Positions 1 through 7,533 of a DNA stretch of 33,713 bases are shown piece after piece. The DNA comes from Opitutales bacterium. GTDB taxonomy: Bacteria; Verrucomicrobiota; Verrucomicrobiia; Opitutales; UBA953. Position 1 is the first letter of the stretch. Every line of letters begins with the position of its first letter. Where the stretch lies: contig JAGBIL010000029.1 of NCBI GenBank assembly GCA_017935025.1, forward strand, positions 1-33,713, read 5' to 3'. The notes beneath the pieces are model-generated. The model had not been told where the DNA came from. It saw only the letters and a list, made by a program, of their open reading frames with translations, and did no database searches. The position numbers and the translations under genes are program-made.

Positions 1-54
1 AACGAAATTAAGAATGCATGGAATAGTATAAATCCTAATAATTTAATACCATAA
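1..54 (+). CDS. C-terminal end of an upstream gene (partial, unknown)
   Basis: An open frame enters from the left edge and gives 17 residues ending in NPNNLIP before the TAA at 52-54. The next gene starts only 2 bases later, so a co-transcribed upstream gene, possibly another member of the restriction-modification island, is plausible. Too little is visible to name it, and the frame could be chance. Confidence 0.35.
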   Translation, partial: NEIKNAWNSINPNNLIP

Positions 55-56
55 TA

Positions 57-737
57 ATGAAAAAACATTCGCTTGATTTTGGGAAAAAAGAACGCGTATT
101 AAATTACGCTTGTCAAACATATCAGTTATCTCGCCCTAATAAAGTTGGAGCTGTTATGGCATTGATTAGAGAGTGTCAACCGAATTCTTTTGAAGAATGG
201 GAGCAGTGGTATTTCTTAAATGCTCATACATCAGGAAAGAACCCCACCAAGATTACTAATGAGAGTTTACGAGAATTGGGTGAACGATTGTATGCCAAGA
301 TTACGGAGATAGTTATTCCTGAATGGGAAAGTGCTTTTAGAGAATTGACGGAACAAGATTGCATTGATTATATCTATAATCTCACCATCAATAGAACTTA
401 CGATGGATATTTGCGTGAAAAATCTGTCATAAACGATGGATTGGCCAAGCTTTTTCCATATTTGGTTTTTGAAGAAAGTGATCCAGAATTAGACCATGCA
501 GGTGATATAGATTATGTTGCAAAGGTTGGCAATGCATCTATTGGAATCCAGATTAAACCAATTACTGCGAGCGCTAATTTTGGTAGCTATTCATTAACTG
601 AAAGAATGAAAGCAAGCTTTGAATCTTTCAAAGAACAATATGGTGGCAATGTCTTTGTCGTTTTTAGTTTAGATGGAGAAATTGCAAACAAAGAAGTGAT
701 TGAACAAATTCAATCAGAAATAAATCGATTAACATAG
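57..737 (+). CDS. PD-(D/E)XK nuclease, probable type II restriction endonuclease (MjaI-like)
   Basis: A 226-residue AT-rich gene. The C-terminal half has a restriction-fold signature: E121 after RTYDGYLR, then GDIDYVAKV at 149-157 (D150, D152), then IGIQIKP at 162-168, giving a Q-x-K catalytic strand (Q165, K167). The overall look (EEWEQWYF near 46-53, then the nuclease core) recalls MjaI-type restriction enzymes, but that comparison is from memory. It is the first complete gene of a run with two ParB-fold proteins and an adenine methyltransferase, which supports a restriction or anti-phage role. The start ATG lies 2 bases after an upstream stop. Cleavage site unknown. PD-(D/E)XK fold fairly likely; the precise family less so. 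Confidence 0.6.
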   Translation: MKKHSLDFGKKERVLNYACQTYQLSRPNKVGAVMALIRECQPNSFEEWEQWYFLNAHTSGKNPTKITNESLRELGERLYAKITEIVIPEWESAFRELTEQDCIDYIYNLTINRTYDGYLREKSVINDGLAKLFPYLVFEESDPELDHAGDIDYVAKVGNASIGIQIKPITASANFGSYSLTERMKASFESFKEQYGGNVFVVFSLDGEIANKEVIEQIQSEINRLT

Positions 738-771
738 TTTTTGAGTAACCCATATAAATTACAGAAATAAT

Positions 772-2250
772 ATGATTGATTATAATTGGCTGTCCAAAAG
801 GACATATCGTTCAGTGGACTCATTGAGACTATGGTCAGAGAACCCTCGTCTAAATCCAGAAGATAGTCATATATATGTATCTGATTTTGTGGAAGATTTG
901 ATTTCCGATACAGGAGAAAGAGAAAGTTTCTGTAATTTAATTAAATCGATATCAGAAAACGGTTTTATTCCATCAGATCCCATTGTTGTATGGAAAAATA
1001 CAGATAATGAAAAATTTTATGTTGCAGAGGGGAATAGACGCGTTTTAGCTTTAAAATTGTTACGAGATCCCAATAAAGCACCTAAAAGTATTAGGGGGCT
1101 TGTTCGGAAATATTCAACGGCAATAGACAAAAATCACATAAAGAAAGTATTGGTAAGCATAGCTCCTTCTTTTGATGATGTTGAATGGTATATTAATCAA
1201 AGAAACAATGCATCATCATTACAGAAGTCATGGAGCCGTGTTCAGCAACAACGTTGGATCGCATCATTGTATGAGAAATACAAAGGAGATATTGATAAGA
1301 TTCTATCAATAACATCAATGAACAAGTCCGATATTGAGGCATATATTAGGATTCTCAAAATAAAAGATTTTATAAAGATTGATGATGTCAAAAGGTATCT
1401 AACACAAGAAGAATATGATAAGGCAAATTCTCACCGATTCCCAATAACAATTCTTGAAAGATTCTTTGGATACTCTATCGTTAAAGAGCGTTGGAACTTA
1501 GAGTATAACGGCATAGAGATAGTTATACACTCTGAGTTATCATCTTTCTACAAAGCTTTTGCAGAGTTAATCAGAAGAATACTGTCTGATGGTGATGATA
1601 AGATTGACACTAGAATTAAAGCTGAAGATGCGACCTTAATTATAGATAGTTTACCACCTGTTATTAAAGTATTAGATGATACGGCAGAGCAAATCACAAA
1701 TAATATAATTAATCATCAATCTGACATCATCAAGACTACTGGTGTCCAGGAAATTGGCATTGTCAATGATTCACCTACCAATATAAGACCTCTAAAGAAT
1801 AATCCAGATAGGAATCGGATATTGTTGCCTATATATGAAATAACAACATCCGATACACGTTTGTTAGAGCTTTTTGAAGAATTAAAAAGAATACCACTTT
1901 CATACAAGAACTGTGTAAGTGCAGCAATGAGGATTTTTTTGGATTTAGCAGTTCGAAACTACATTCAATCTGAAGGTATAGAAGATGAATTATGTAAGAA
2001 ATTCAAATGTTCATTTAATAATGTAACTTTGCATCAGAGATTAAGCTATCTTAAAGACAATTCTTTAACAGGTAATTCTAAAAAAGTTGCAGAAAGATTA
2101 CTTAATTCAGAAAATGAATTTTCATTAGATGTACTAAATGGATATGTTCATGGTAGTAGCACGCACTATCTATCAAAGCAATTTCTGAATAGATTTTGGG
2201 ATTCGATGTTTCCTTTGTTTGAGCAAACATTAGAAATTAAAGAGATATAG
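772..2250 (+). CDS. ParB/sulfiredoxin-fold protein with helical C-terminal domain (paralog 1)
   Basis: A 492-residue protein. The N-terminal 110 residues look like a ParB/Srx domain: LWSENPR at 20-26, the segment leading to DPIVVW at 69-74, and VAEGNRRVLALKL at 84-96, where GNRR replaces the GERR of plasmid ParB. The rest is mostly helical, with a C-terminal stretch NGYVHGSSTHY about 30 residues from the end. The next gene has the same architecture, so the two are probably ancient paralogs that may act as a pair. ParB-fold proteins bind DNA and can be CTPases or nucleases; which applies here cannot be told. It lies 34 bases after the nuclease gene and 4 bases before the next gene, consistent with one operon. 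Confidence 0.6.
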   Translation: MIDYNWLSKRTYRSVDSLRLWSENPRLNPEDSHIYVSDFVEDLISDTGERESFCNLIKSISENGFIPSDPIVVWKNTDNEKFYVAEGNRRVLALKLLRDPNKAPKSIRGLVRKYSTAIDKNHIKKVLVSIAPSFDDVEWYINQRNNASSLQKSWSRVQQQRWIASLYEKYKGDIDKILSITSMNKSDIEAYIRILKIKDFIKIDDVKRYLTQEEYDKANSHRFPITILERFFGYSIVKERWNLEYNGIEIVIHSELSSFYKAFAELIRRILSDGDDKIDTRIKAEDATLIIDSLPPVIKVLDDTAEQITNNIINHQSDIIKTTGVQEIGIVNDSPTNIRPLKNNPDRNRILLPIYEITTSDTRLLELFEELKRIPLSYKNCVSAAMRIFLDLAVRNYIQSEGIEDELCKKFKCSFNNVTLHQRLSYLKDNSLTGNSKKVAERLLNSENEFSLDVLNGYVHGSSTHYLSKQFLNRFWDSMFPLFEQTLEIKEI

Positions 2251-2254
2251 GCAT

Positions 2255-3517
2255 ATGGAACAGACTATAAAATATATAGCTATTTCAGATCTTGTTTTGT
2301 GGACAGAAAATCCCAGAGATCCAATTGATGTAGATGCAACAGATCAAGATGTTGTAAATAGAGCGATTTTGGATCAGAACGCAAAATGGAATCTAAAAAG
2401 ATTAGCTAAAGAGATGGGTGACTTTTATGATTTTAGCGAACTTCCTACAGTTGTATATATCAAAAATAAGCCTGTTGTATATGATGGTAATAGACGTATT
2501 ATACTAGCGAAAATAAAACACAAGTTAGTATCAATTGGTAATTATCAAATAAATGTACCTGATATTCCCGCCCAAATACCATGCAATGTTTGTGCGGAAA
2601 GGATTGCTTTGCAGAATGTTTATAGAAAACATGCTGAGTCTGGTTCATGGGACCCACTAGAACGTGATATATTTCTACATAAGTTTATAGGGGAGAATAA
2701 AAGTCATTATCTTATTTTTGATGAGAGCACAAATGGTTATATAAGTTCACATCCTGAATTAAACAAAGGATTTGTAAGAAAGGAAGTGTTAAATGACAAG
2801 AATTTATCTGATTTGGGATTTTCATTCGAAGAAGATCGCATGTTATCTGCTCACAGTAAAGATGAATTAATAATACTTCTTAATGACATACTTAATAAGG
2901 TTTCAGAGAAAAAGATTTCTACCCGAAGTAATCGTGGAGATATTTTAGGAGTTTTAGATACCCGAACAAAGGATATAATTAATAAAAACAAGTCAGCAAA
3001 ACATCGTATTATTGATGATCTTGGCAATGCTTCATCTTTGCCTCAACATTCCAGTATAATACATACGAATGGTCTTAATAAAAGGACAAAACGTGTAAAA
3101 AGCAACAATATAGTACTGTTTGGAGGTCCATTATATCTAAAGTCCGGTGATATAAATAATTTATATCGTGATATTTGTGAAATCTACGATTATTATGAAA
3201 AGAATAAGATTAAGTTTTCTAATTCGTTTTTATCAATTGTAAGAATGTCATTACGACTCTTATGTGAATCAGCATCAAAGGATTTAGGTAACAGCAAAAT
3301 AGATAATTATATATCAGCATATAGTAAAGAAGCTAAAAGTCGTTTATCCCAAGACGCTAAAACTTTTTTGTCTAATCTTAATGTATCAGATAACACCTTG
3401 CCTCAGTTATTACATACTGGAGCTCATGATTATTCTGCATCAAGATTATATGAACAAACAATAGGGGTTTCAATTCTTTTGGGAGCAATATTATCAATAT
3501 CTCATGGAAAAAAGTAA
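2255..3517 (+). CDS. ParB/sulfiredoxin-fold protein with helical C-terminal domain (paralog 2)
   Basis: A 420-residue protein built like its upstream neighbour. It has LVLWTENPRDP at 13-23 and a ParB/Srx core ending in VVYDGNRRIILAK at 74-86. A long helical region follows, with a C-terminal LLHTGAHDYSAS stretch that lines up with NGYVHGSSTHY of the upstream protein. Both also carry an Arg-rich helix (here SIVRMSLRLL) before that motif. Its last 14 bases overlap the methyltransferase start, a sign of translational coupling. Likely role: DNA-binding or nucleotide-hydrolysing partner in a restriction or defence module (inference). No close named family recognised. Confidence 0.55.
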   Translation: MEQTIKYIAISDLVLWTENPRDPIDVDATDQDVVNRAILDQNAKWNLKRLAKEMGDFYDFSELPTVVYIKNKPVVYDGNRRIILAKIKHKLVSIGNYQINVPDIPAQIPCNVCAERIALQNVYRKHAESGSWDPLERDIFLHKFIGENKSHYLIFDESTNGYISSHPELNKGFVRKEVLNDKNLSDLGFSFEEDRMLSAHSKDELIILLNDILNKVSEKKISTRSNRGDILGVLDTRTKDIINKNKSAKHRIIDDLGNASSLPQHSSIIHTNGLNKRTKRVKSNNIVLFGGPLYLKSGDINNLYRDICEIYDYYEKNKIKFSNSFLSIVRMSLRLLCESASKDLGNSKIDNYISAYSKEAKSRLSQDAKTFLSNLNVSDNTLPQLLHTGAHDYSASRLYEQTIGVSILLGAILSISHGKK

Positions 3518-4373
3518 GCATTATTCGCCATTAAGATATCCTGGAGGTAAAAATTGTATCTTCCCTTTTATTTCTAATTTCTTTTATGAAAATGGATTAG
3601 TGGGGATAGCATATGCAGAACCTTATGCCGGAGGTTCTGGTTTGGCATTGCGTTTATTGATGGAAGAGTATGTTGATCATATATATATCAATGATTTAGA
3701 TCCATCGATATTTGCATTTTGGGATAATATTTTGAAGTATCCTGATGATTTCTGCGAATGGATTGAGAAAGTAGAAATCAGTATTGATAATTGGAAAAAA
3801 TATAAAGATATACAACATAATTATTTAACATCCGATTCATTTGAGTTGGCAAAATCCACATTTTTTTTGAATAGGACTAATATCTCAGGAGTTATAAAAG
3901 GGGGCGTTATCGGAGGAATCTGCCAAACTGGGAAATATAAGATTGATGCTCGTTTTAATAAGAAGAATTTAATTGAAAAAATACAAAAGATATCAAGTTT
4001 CTCGGATCGAATTGTAGTATCAAACTATGATGGAATTGAGTTTTTAAAAAAACTTAATCGGAAACATGAAGATATATTCATCTATTTGGATCCTCCATAT
4101 TTTCAGAAAGGCTCTGATTTATATATGAACTATTTTAAAGCAGAGGACCATAGGCAATTAAGAGATACAATAAAAAATATCAACAAACGATGGATGGTTT
4201 CATATGATAATAATGAATTCATTTTAAATCTATATACAGAGTATAGGAAAGTTATTTATAGATTATCTCAATGTGCTTCAAATAGAATTGGAGACGAAGT
4301 ACTAATATTTGATAATATTCATCATTTTGATGAATCCATTACAAAGCTAAGCTCCCCCAATATTATTAGGTAG
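3504..4373 (+). CDS. D12-class N6-adenine DNA methyltransferase (Dam-like)
   Basis: A 289-residue enzyme that should transfer a methyl group from S-adenosylmethionine to the N6 of adenine in a short DNA site. Visible motifs: RYPGGK near residue 12 (motif X of the D12 class), EPYAGGSG near 39-46 (SAM-binding motif I) and LDPPYFQK in the second half (catalytic DPPY, motif IV). Length and order match the Dam/DpnM group. It overlaps the preceding ParB-like gene by 14 bases and is the last gene before a terminator. It probably protects host DNA from the nuclease encoded at 57-737, or marks DNA for the ParB-like proteins. Recognition site unknown. Confidence 0.88.
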   Translation: MEKSKHYSPLRYPGGKNCIFPFISNFFYENGLVGIAYAEPYAGGSGLALRLLMEEYVDHIYINDLDPSIFAFWDNILKYPDDFCEWIEKVEISIDNWKKYKDIQHNYLTSDSFELAKSTFFLNRTNISGVIKGGVIGGICQTGKYKIDARFNKKNLIEKIQKISSFSDRIVVSNYDGIEFLKKLNRKHEDIFIYLDPPYFQKGSDLYMNYFKAEDHRQLRDTIKNINKRWMVSYDNNEFILNLYTEYRKVIYRLSQCASNRIGDEVLIFDNIHHFDESITKLSSPNIIR

Positions 4374-4415
4374 TTAGTAAATAACCTAAGTAGAAATTCA
4401 TATTAAGAATATTTT

Positions 4416-4457
4416 GTAGCCAAACTCTTTGCTCAATCAAGGAATTTGGCTACTTTT
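4416..4457 (+). terminator. Intrinsic terminator after the methyltransferase
   Basis: Nine-base arms GTAGCCAAA (4416-4424) and TTTGGCTAC (4445-4453) are followed by TTTT. The loop is about 20 bases. It lies 42 bases after the methyltransferase stop and would end the island operon. Confidence 0.65.
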
Positions 4458-4604
4458 GTATCAGAGTTGTTTGACAAAGCGTAGCGCAGAAAATTGGTGC
4501 AATCTCAAAGTCGCCAAATCGTTACCAACATCTTTCTACCATAGCATTCGCTATTTGTGTATCAATCAGATACGGGATAATTGATTATCCGGGTGCAAAG
4601 AGCT

Positions 4605-4631
4605 AAAGATTTTGCCTGAGGCAAAATCTTT
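4605..4631. repeat. Perfect palindrome, 12-bp stem
   Basis: AAAGATTTTGCC, loop TGA, GGCAAAATCTTT. It lies downstream of the minus-strand gene ending at 4696 and may serve as that gene's terminator, although the T tract after it on that strand is poor. Confidence 0.5.
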
Positions 4632-4695
4632 GAAGTGCGAACTTGATGCCTGATGCTTTGTGTTTGGTGCCAAGGATTCTCAGCCTTCAACGAAA

Positions 4696-5307
4696 TCAGC
4701 GACGCTTTGCGGAAAACTTTTTCGACACCGGAGACTTTTTCGCCGGCGCAGATTTTTTCACGGGAACGGACTTTTTAGCCGACACCGCTTTCTTGGCAAC
4801 TCCAGCTTTTTTCGCGGGAACGAGCTTCTTGGGCTCAACTTTTTTCACCGGCTTTGCAGGTTTTGCGGGAGCGGACTTCTTTTTCGCCGCCGGTTTAGCC
4901 GCAGGTGCGGATTTTTTCGCGGGTTTCGCCGGCTTTGCGGGCGCGGCAGCACGCTTTTTCGGCGTCGGCATTCCCGCAGGACGAATTCCCAGCTTCGGAG
5001 CGCTTTCGAGCAAAGTGCGAATGATGCGCGCGATACTCAGCCCCGACTGATTCGAGGCGCGGAAAAGGCTCGTATAAAGATCGTCGGAAAGACGGAAGGA
5101 TATTTGCGTTTTCTTTTCCTGAGCGCCTTTCTTTTGCGCCACGGTTGCCGCCTTGTCTACGGCGGCACGCAGAAGTTCGCTCATCGAGGAGAAACCGCTT
5201 TTCTTGCGATAAACGCGAGTCGCTACCAAAAGCGTTTCGGGAAGCGTTACGCAAAGAAGGCGGTTTTTGGATACTTTTTTCGTCGCAGGGGTTTTCTTGG
5301 TCTTCAT
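4696..5307 (-). CDS. Double ribbon-helix-helix-like protein with histone-H1-like Lys/Ala/Pro tail
   Basis: A 203-residue basic protein from the ATG at 5307; a longer frame uses a TTG at 5358 and is less likely. After a short KTKK-rich head there are two segments of about 40 residues with ribbon-helix-helix character: one from NRLLCVTLP through SMSELLRAAVDKA, the other from KTQISFRLSDDLY through SIARIIRTLLES. Both have a beta strand then two helices. The last half is a low-complexity tail of KK, PAKK and AKPAKP repeats like eukaryotic H1 or bacterial H1-like proteins. Probably a nucleoid-binding or compacting protein (inference). Not recognised as a named family. It stands alone on the minus strand beside the island boundary. 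Confidence 0.65.
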   Translation of the reverse strand: MKTKKTPATKKVSKNRLLCVTLPETLLVATRVYRKKSGFSSMSELLRAAVDKAATVAQKKGAQEKKTQISFRLSDDLYTSLFRASNQSGLSIARIIRTLLESAPKLGIRPAGMPTPKKRAAAPAKPAKPAKKSAPAAKPAAKKKSAPAKPAKPVKKVEPKKLVPAKKAGVAKKAVSAKKSVPVKKSAPAKKSPVSKKFSAKRR

Positions 5308-5397
5308 GGGAGACAAATACTGACAAAGGGTTGTGCTCCACGCAAAACTTTTCTCCAAAAATGTAATTTGTTTTTAAATACCGGGAATAATGGAAAG

Positions 5398-5469
5398 TTG
5401 ATAATGGATAAATTGATAGTGAAGGGTGGATAATTTTTAAGTAACTATCAATTATCACCTATCCATTAA
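5398..5469. repeat. AT-rich imperfect inverted repeat
   Basis: Between the H1-like gene and the SDR gene, TTGATAATGGATAAATTGATAG on the left is answered by an imperfect reverse complement at 5445-5469 (CTATCAATTATC then TATCCATTA). It belongs to the same style of AT-rich intergenic repeats seen near 13122, 15223 and 24628. Confidence 0.5.
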
Positions 5470-5518
5470 TAAAATTGCTTTAAGCGCGCGGGATTAGCTC
5501 TTACACTATGCGGGTTTT

Positions 5519-6877
5519 ATGGATACCGTTATCATCACCGGTGCAAGCGGAGAGCCTGCCTTGAGCATCGCTCGGCGCCTCTGCGGCATCGGCATTCGCG
5601 TTTACGCGCTCGCGGGAACGATTCCCGAAACCTCGCTCGGCGAGGACGAATTTGTTCCCGTTCCCTGCGATCCCACATCGCCGGACGCCGTCATTTCCGC
5701 CGTTCAATCCGTTTTGGAAAAGGAGAAACACCTCATCGGCATCATCCTCGCCGGGCAATATCTTTCCGAAGAAAATTTTGAGACCGTTTCCCCGGAAGAA
5801 ATTCGCCTCGCACTCAATGCCCAAGTCGTTTCCCCGCTTTGCGCCGTGCGCCTCACCCTTCCGTCGCTGATTTCCGGACGCGGACACGTCATCGTCGTCT
5901 CGCCCGGCGCGGGAACGACCTCCGGACGCACGCTCAACGCCGTCGCCGATGCCGCAACGCGCACCTTCGCGGGAACGCTTTTCGCCGAACTTCGGGATAC
6001 CGGAGTAAAAACCTGCCACATCCTTTTGCAAAACAACGAAGGAGCCCCCGACCCCGCCGCGCGCTTCACCACGGCACCGCAAAGCCGCATCCATGCGGAA
6101 GTCGTCGCCGATGCCGTCGAAACCGTTTTCCGCCTCCGCGAGAACAACGCTCTCACGCAAATGATTCTGCGCCCGCAAGCCACACGCGAAACGCCGCGCA
6201 TTCCCATTTCCTCCGAACCGAAAATCCGCGCGCTCCAAGTTGTGCAGCTTCCGCCGAAGAAAAATTTCCCGCCGGAAGAAGAGCCGATTCCCACTCCCGC
6301 CTACCGCCGTCCGGATTACGCTCCCGCGAAAAAAGAGCGCGGAAACGCGGAGACAGAGGACGACGGATTTTCCGACGATTACGTCGACCCCGAATTGCGC
6401 TATCTGGTCAAAGAAACGCAACGGCAACCGCGCCCGCCGATGCCGCCTGCCGACCCCGAAAAAAACGGAAGAAAAAACCCGAAAACCGACGGCGGGAACG
6501 CGCAACCCACCCCGACGCGCGAAGGGAAAAACCGCCGCCGTAACCGCAATCGCGACAAAAACAAGAACCGCAATTTCGACGGCGCCATTCGGATAAATGC
6601 ACCGCAACTCGACACTCAATCCGCGCAGCCCGCCCCGGAAAAAACGGAAATTTCCGAAAAAACCGAACCCGCAGCTCCACCGCAAACCGCACCCTCGCCG
6701 CAAGCAACGACACCGAAGGGAAAACCGCAGACCGATAGCGTTCCCGCGAAGCGCGAAAAGCGTCCGCGCAAACCGCGCGCAAAGTCCGAAAATCCGGAAA
6801 CTGCGCCCAAAATTCCGCGTCCTCCGAAAAAGCGCAAACCGCGCCCGATGCCTCCGGAAGATTCGGCACAAAGCTGA
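5519..6877 (+). CDS. Degenerate short-chain dehydrogenase-like protein with basic Pro-rich tail
   Basis: A 452-residue protein. Residues 1 to about 190 form a Rossmann-like SDR domain starting VIITGASGEPALSIARRL, where the usual glycine-rich loop TGxxxGIG is altered. The hydrophobic strand HVIVVSPGAG lies where the catalytic serine strand should be. The YxxxK catalytic pair is not present: the aligned helix reads NAVADAATRTF. The protein may therefore bind a nucleotide without oxidoreductase activity. From about 240 onward it is disordered and rich in Pro, Lys, Arg and Glu, with KNRRRNRNRDKNKNR and KPRKPRAK-like clusters that suggest RNA, DNA or ribosome binding (inference). It lies just upstream of rpmH. 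Confidence 0.65.
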   Translation: MDTVIITGASGEPALSIARRLCGIGIRVYALAGTIPETSLGEDEFVPVPCDPTSPDAVISAVQSVLEKEKHLIGIILAGQYLSEENFETVSPEEIRLALNAQVVSPLCAVRLTLPSLISGRGHVIVVSPGAGTTSGRTLNAVADAATRTFAGTLFAELRDTGVKTCHILLQNNEGAPDPAARFTTAPQSRIHAEVVADAVETVFRLRENNALTQMILRPQATRETPRIPISSEPKIRALQVVQLPPKKNFPPEEEPIPTPAYRRPDYAPAKKERGNAETEDDGFSDDYVDPELRYLVKETQRQPRPPMPPADPEKNGRKNPKTDGGNAQPTPTREGKNRRRNRNRDKNKNRNFDGAIRINAPQLDTQSAQPAPEKTEISEKTEPAAPPQTAPSPQATTPKGKPQTDSVPAKREKRPRKPRAKSENPETAPKIPRPPKKRKPRPMPPEDSAQS

Positions 6878-6983
6878 GTTGCGCCCGCAAAATGTCGGAT
6901 TCAAAAAAAAACTTTCCGCTTGCCTCGACCTGCTAAAAATGGTTTCCTGTCCGTTCCAATTTAACAATTAAAAATAGACAATT

Positions 6984-7118
6984 ATGCAACCGACCTATCG
7001 TCCTTCCAAAGTTTGCCGCGCGCGCAAGTGCGGTTTCCGTGCTCGTATGAAGACCCGCGGCGGCCGCAAGGTCATCGCCAACCGTCGTGCGCAGGGGCGC
7101 AAGCGCCTCGCCGACTAA
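6984..7118 (+). CDS. rpmH: 50S ribosomal protein L34
   Basis: A 44-residue, very basic protein starting [19 protein letters not shown] and ending in [13 protein letters not shown]. The R-x-x-GFRxRM pattern, followed by a TRGG stretch and a basic C-terminal helix, is diagnostic of L34 of the large ribosomal subunit. The start ATG follows a short AT-rich stretch. As in most bacteria it is followed directly by rnpA (22 bases) and then yidD. The first half of the usual signature (KRTYQPS) is changed to [12 protein letters not shown]. Confidence 0.96.
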   Translation: MQPTYRPSKVCRARKCGFRARMKTRGGRKVIANRRAQGRKRLAD

Positions 7119-7140
7119 TTCCGGTTTTCTTTTGCGCGGG

Positions 7141-7533
7141 ATGCGTTTCCCCGCAACACAACGTCTTCGGCATCAGGCCGATTTCTCCCGTTTACGGGAA
7201 CAAGGCTCGCGGTTCAACTGCGGGCCTTTTGTCGTAAGCGCCGCACCGCCCGTTCCCGCAACGGATTCCGTGCGGAATTTCGCGCGTTTCGCCGTCATTG
7301 CCTCAAAAAAAATGGTGAGCAATCGCGCCGTACATCGCAACTACGCCAAGCGCATTTTTCGAGAAATTTTCCGGAAAAACCAAACGGCGTTCCCGCCCGG
7401 GTGGGACGTTATCGTCATTGCGCGGCGCGGATTTGAAAAGTTGCCGTTTGAGCAACTCGAAGCGCGTTTTTGCGAAGCGGCCCGGCGAATTTTGTCGCGC
7501 ACGGAGAAAAAAGCCCGGGAAGCACAAAAATGA
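7141..7533 (+). CDS. rnpA: Ribonuclease P protein component
   Basis: A 130-residue basic protein that binds the RNase P RNA and helps process the 5' ends of tRNAs. The ATG at 7141 is preferred over an upstream in-frame start at 7087, which would overlap rpmH, because the family begins near RLRHQADFSRLREQG. The RNR-type signature reads SNRAVHRNYAKRIFRE, followed by the usual DVIVIARRGF strand. One family arginine (RNR-KR) is a tyrosine here (RNYAKR). It is placed between rpmH and the yidD-nadD gene and overlaps the latter by 4 bases (ATGA). Confidence 0.93.
   Translation: MRFPATQRLRHQADFSRLREQGSRFNCGPFVVSAAPPVPATDSVRNFARFAVIASKKMVSNRAVHRNYAKRIFREIFRKNQTAFPPGWDVIVIARRGFEKLPFEQLEARFCEAARRILSRTEKKAREAQK

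Larger units (their letters stand above)
4374..4695. other. Gene-free boundary of the AT-rich island
   Basis: This 322-base stretch separates the AT-rich island from the GC-richer core. It holds the methyltransferase terminator (4416-4457), a small hairpin GGATAA/TTATCC (4575-4590) and a perfect 12-bp stem palindrome (4605-4631). No convincing reading frame, tRNA or flanking direct repeat was found, so the island's insertion junction is not defined. Confidence 0.5.

Noticed and set aside
5485-5518. Sequence GGGATTAGCTC before the SDR gene resembling the start of a tRNA
   Set aside because: No matching D arm, anticodon stem or T arm follows, and the stretch is only about 30 bases before the gene start.
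5501-6967. Long minus-strand frame across the SDR gene
   Set aside because: It gives an Arg/Phe/Gly-rich protein without any domain, while the plus-strand frame has a clear SDR fold and codon pattern.
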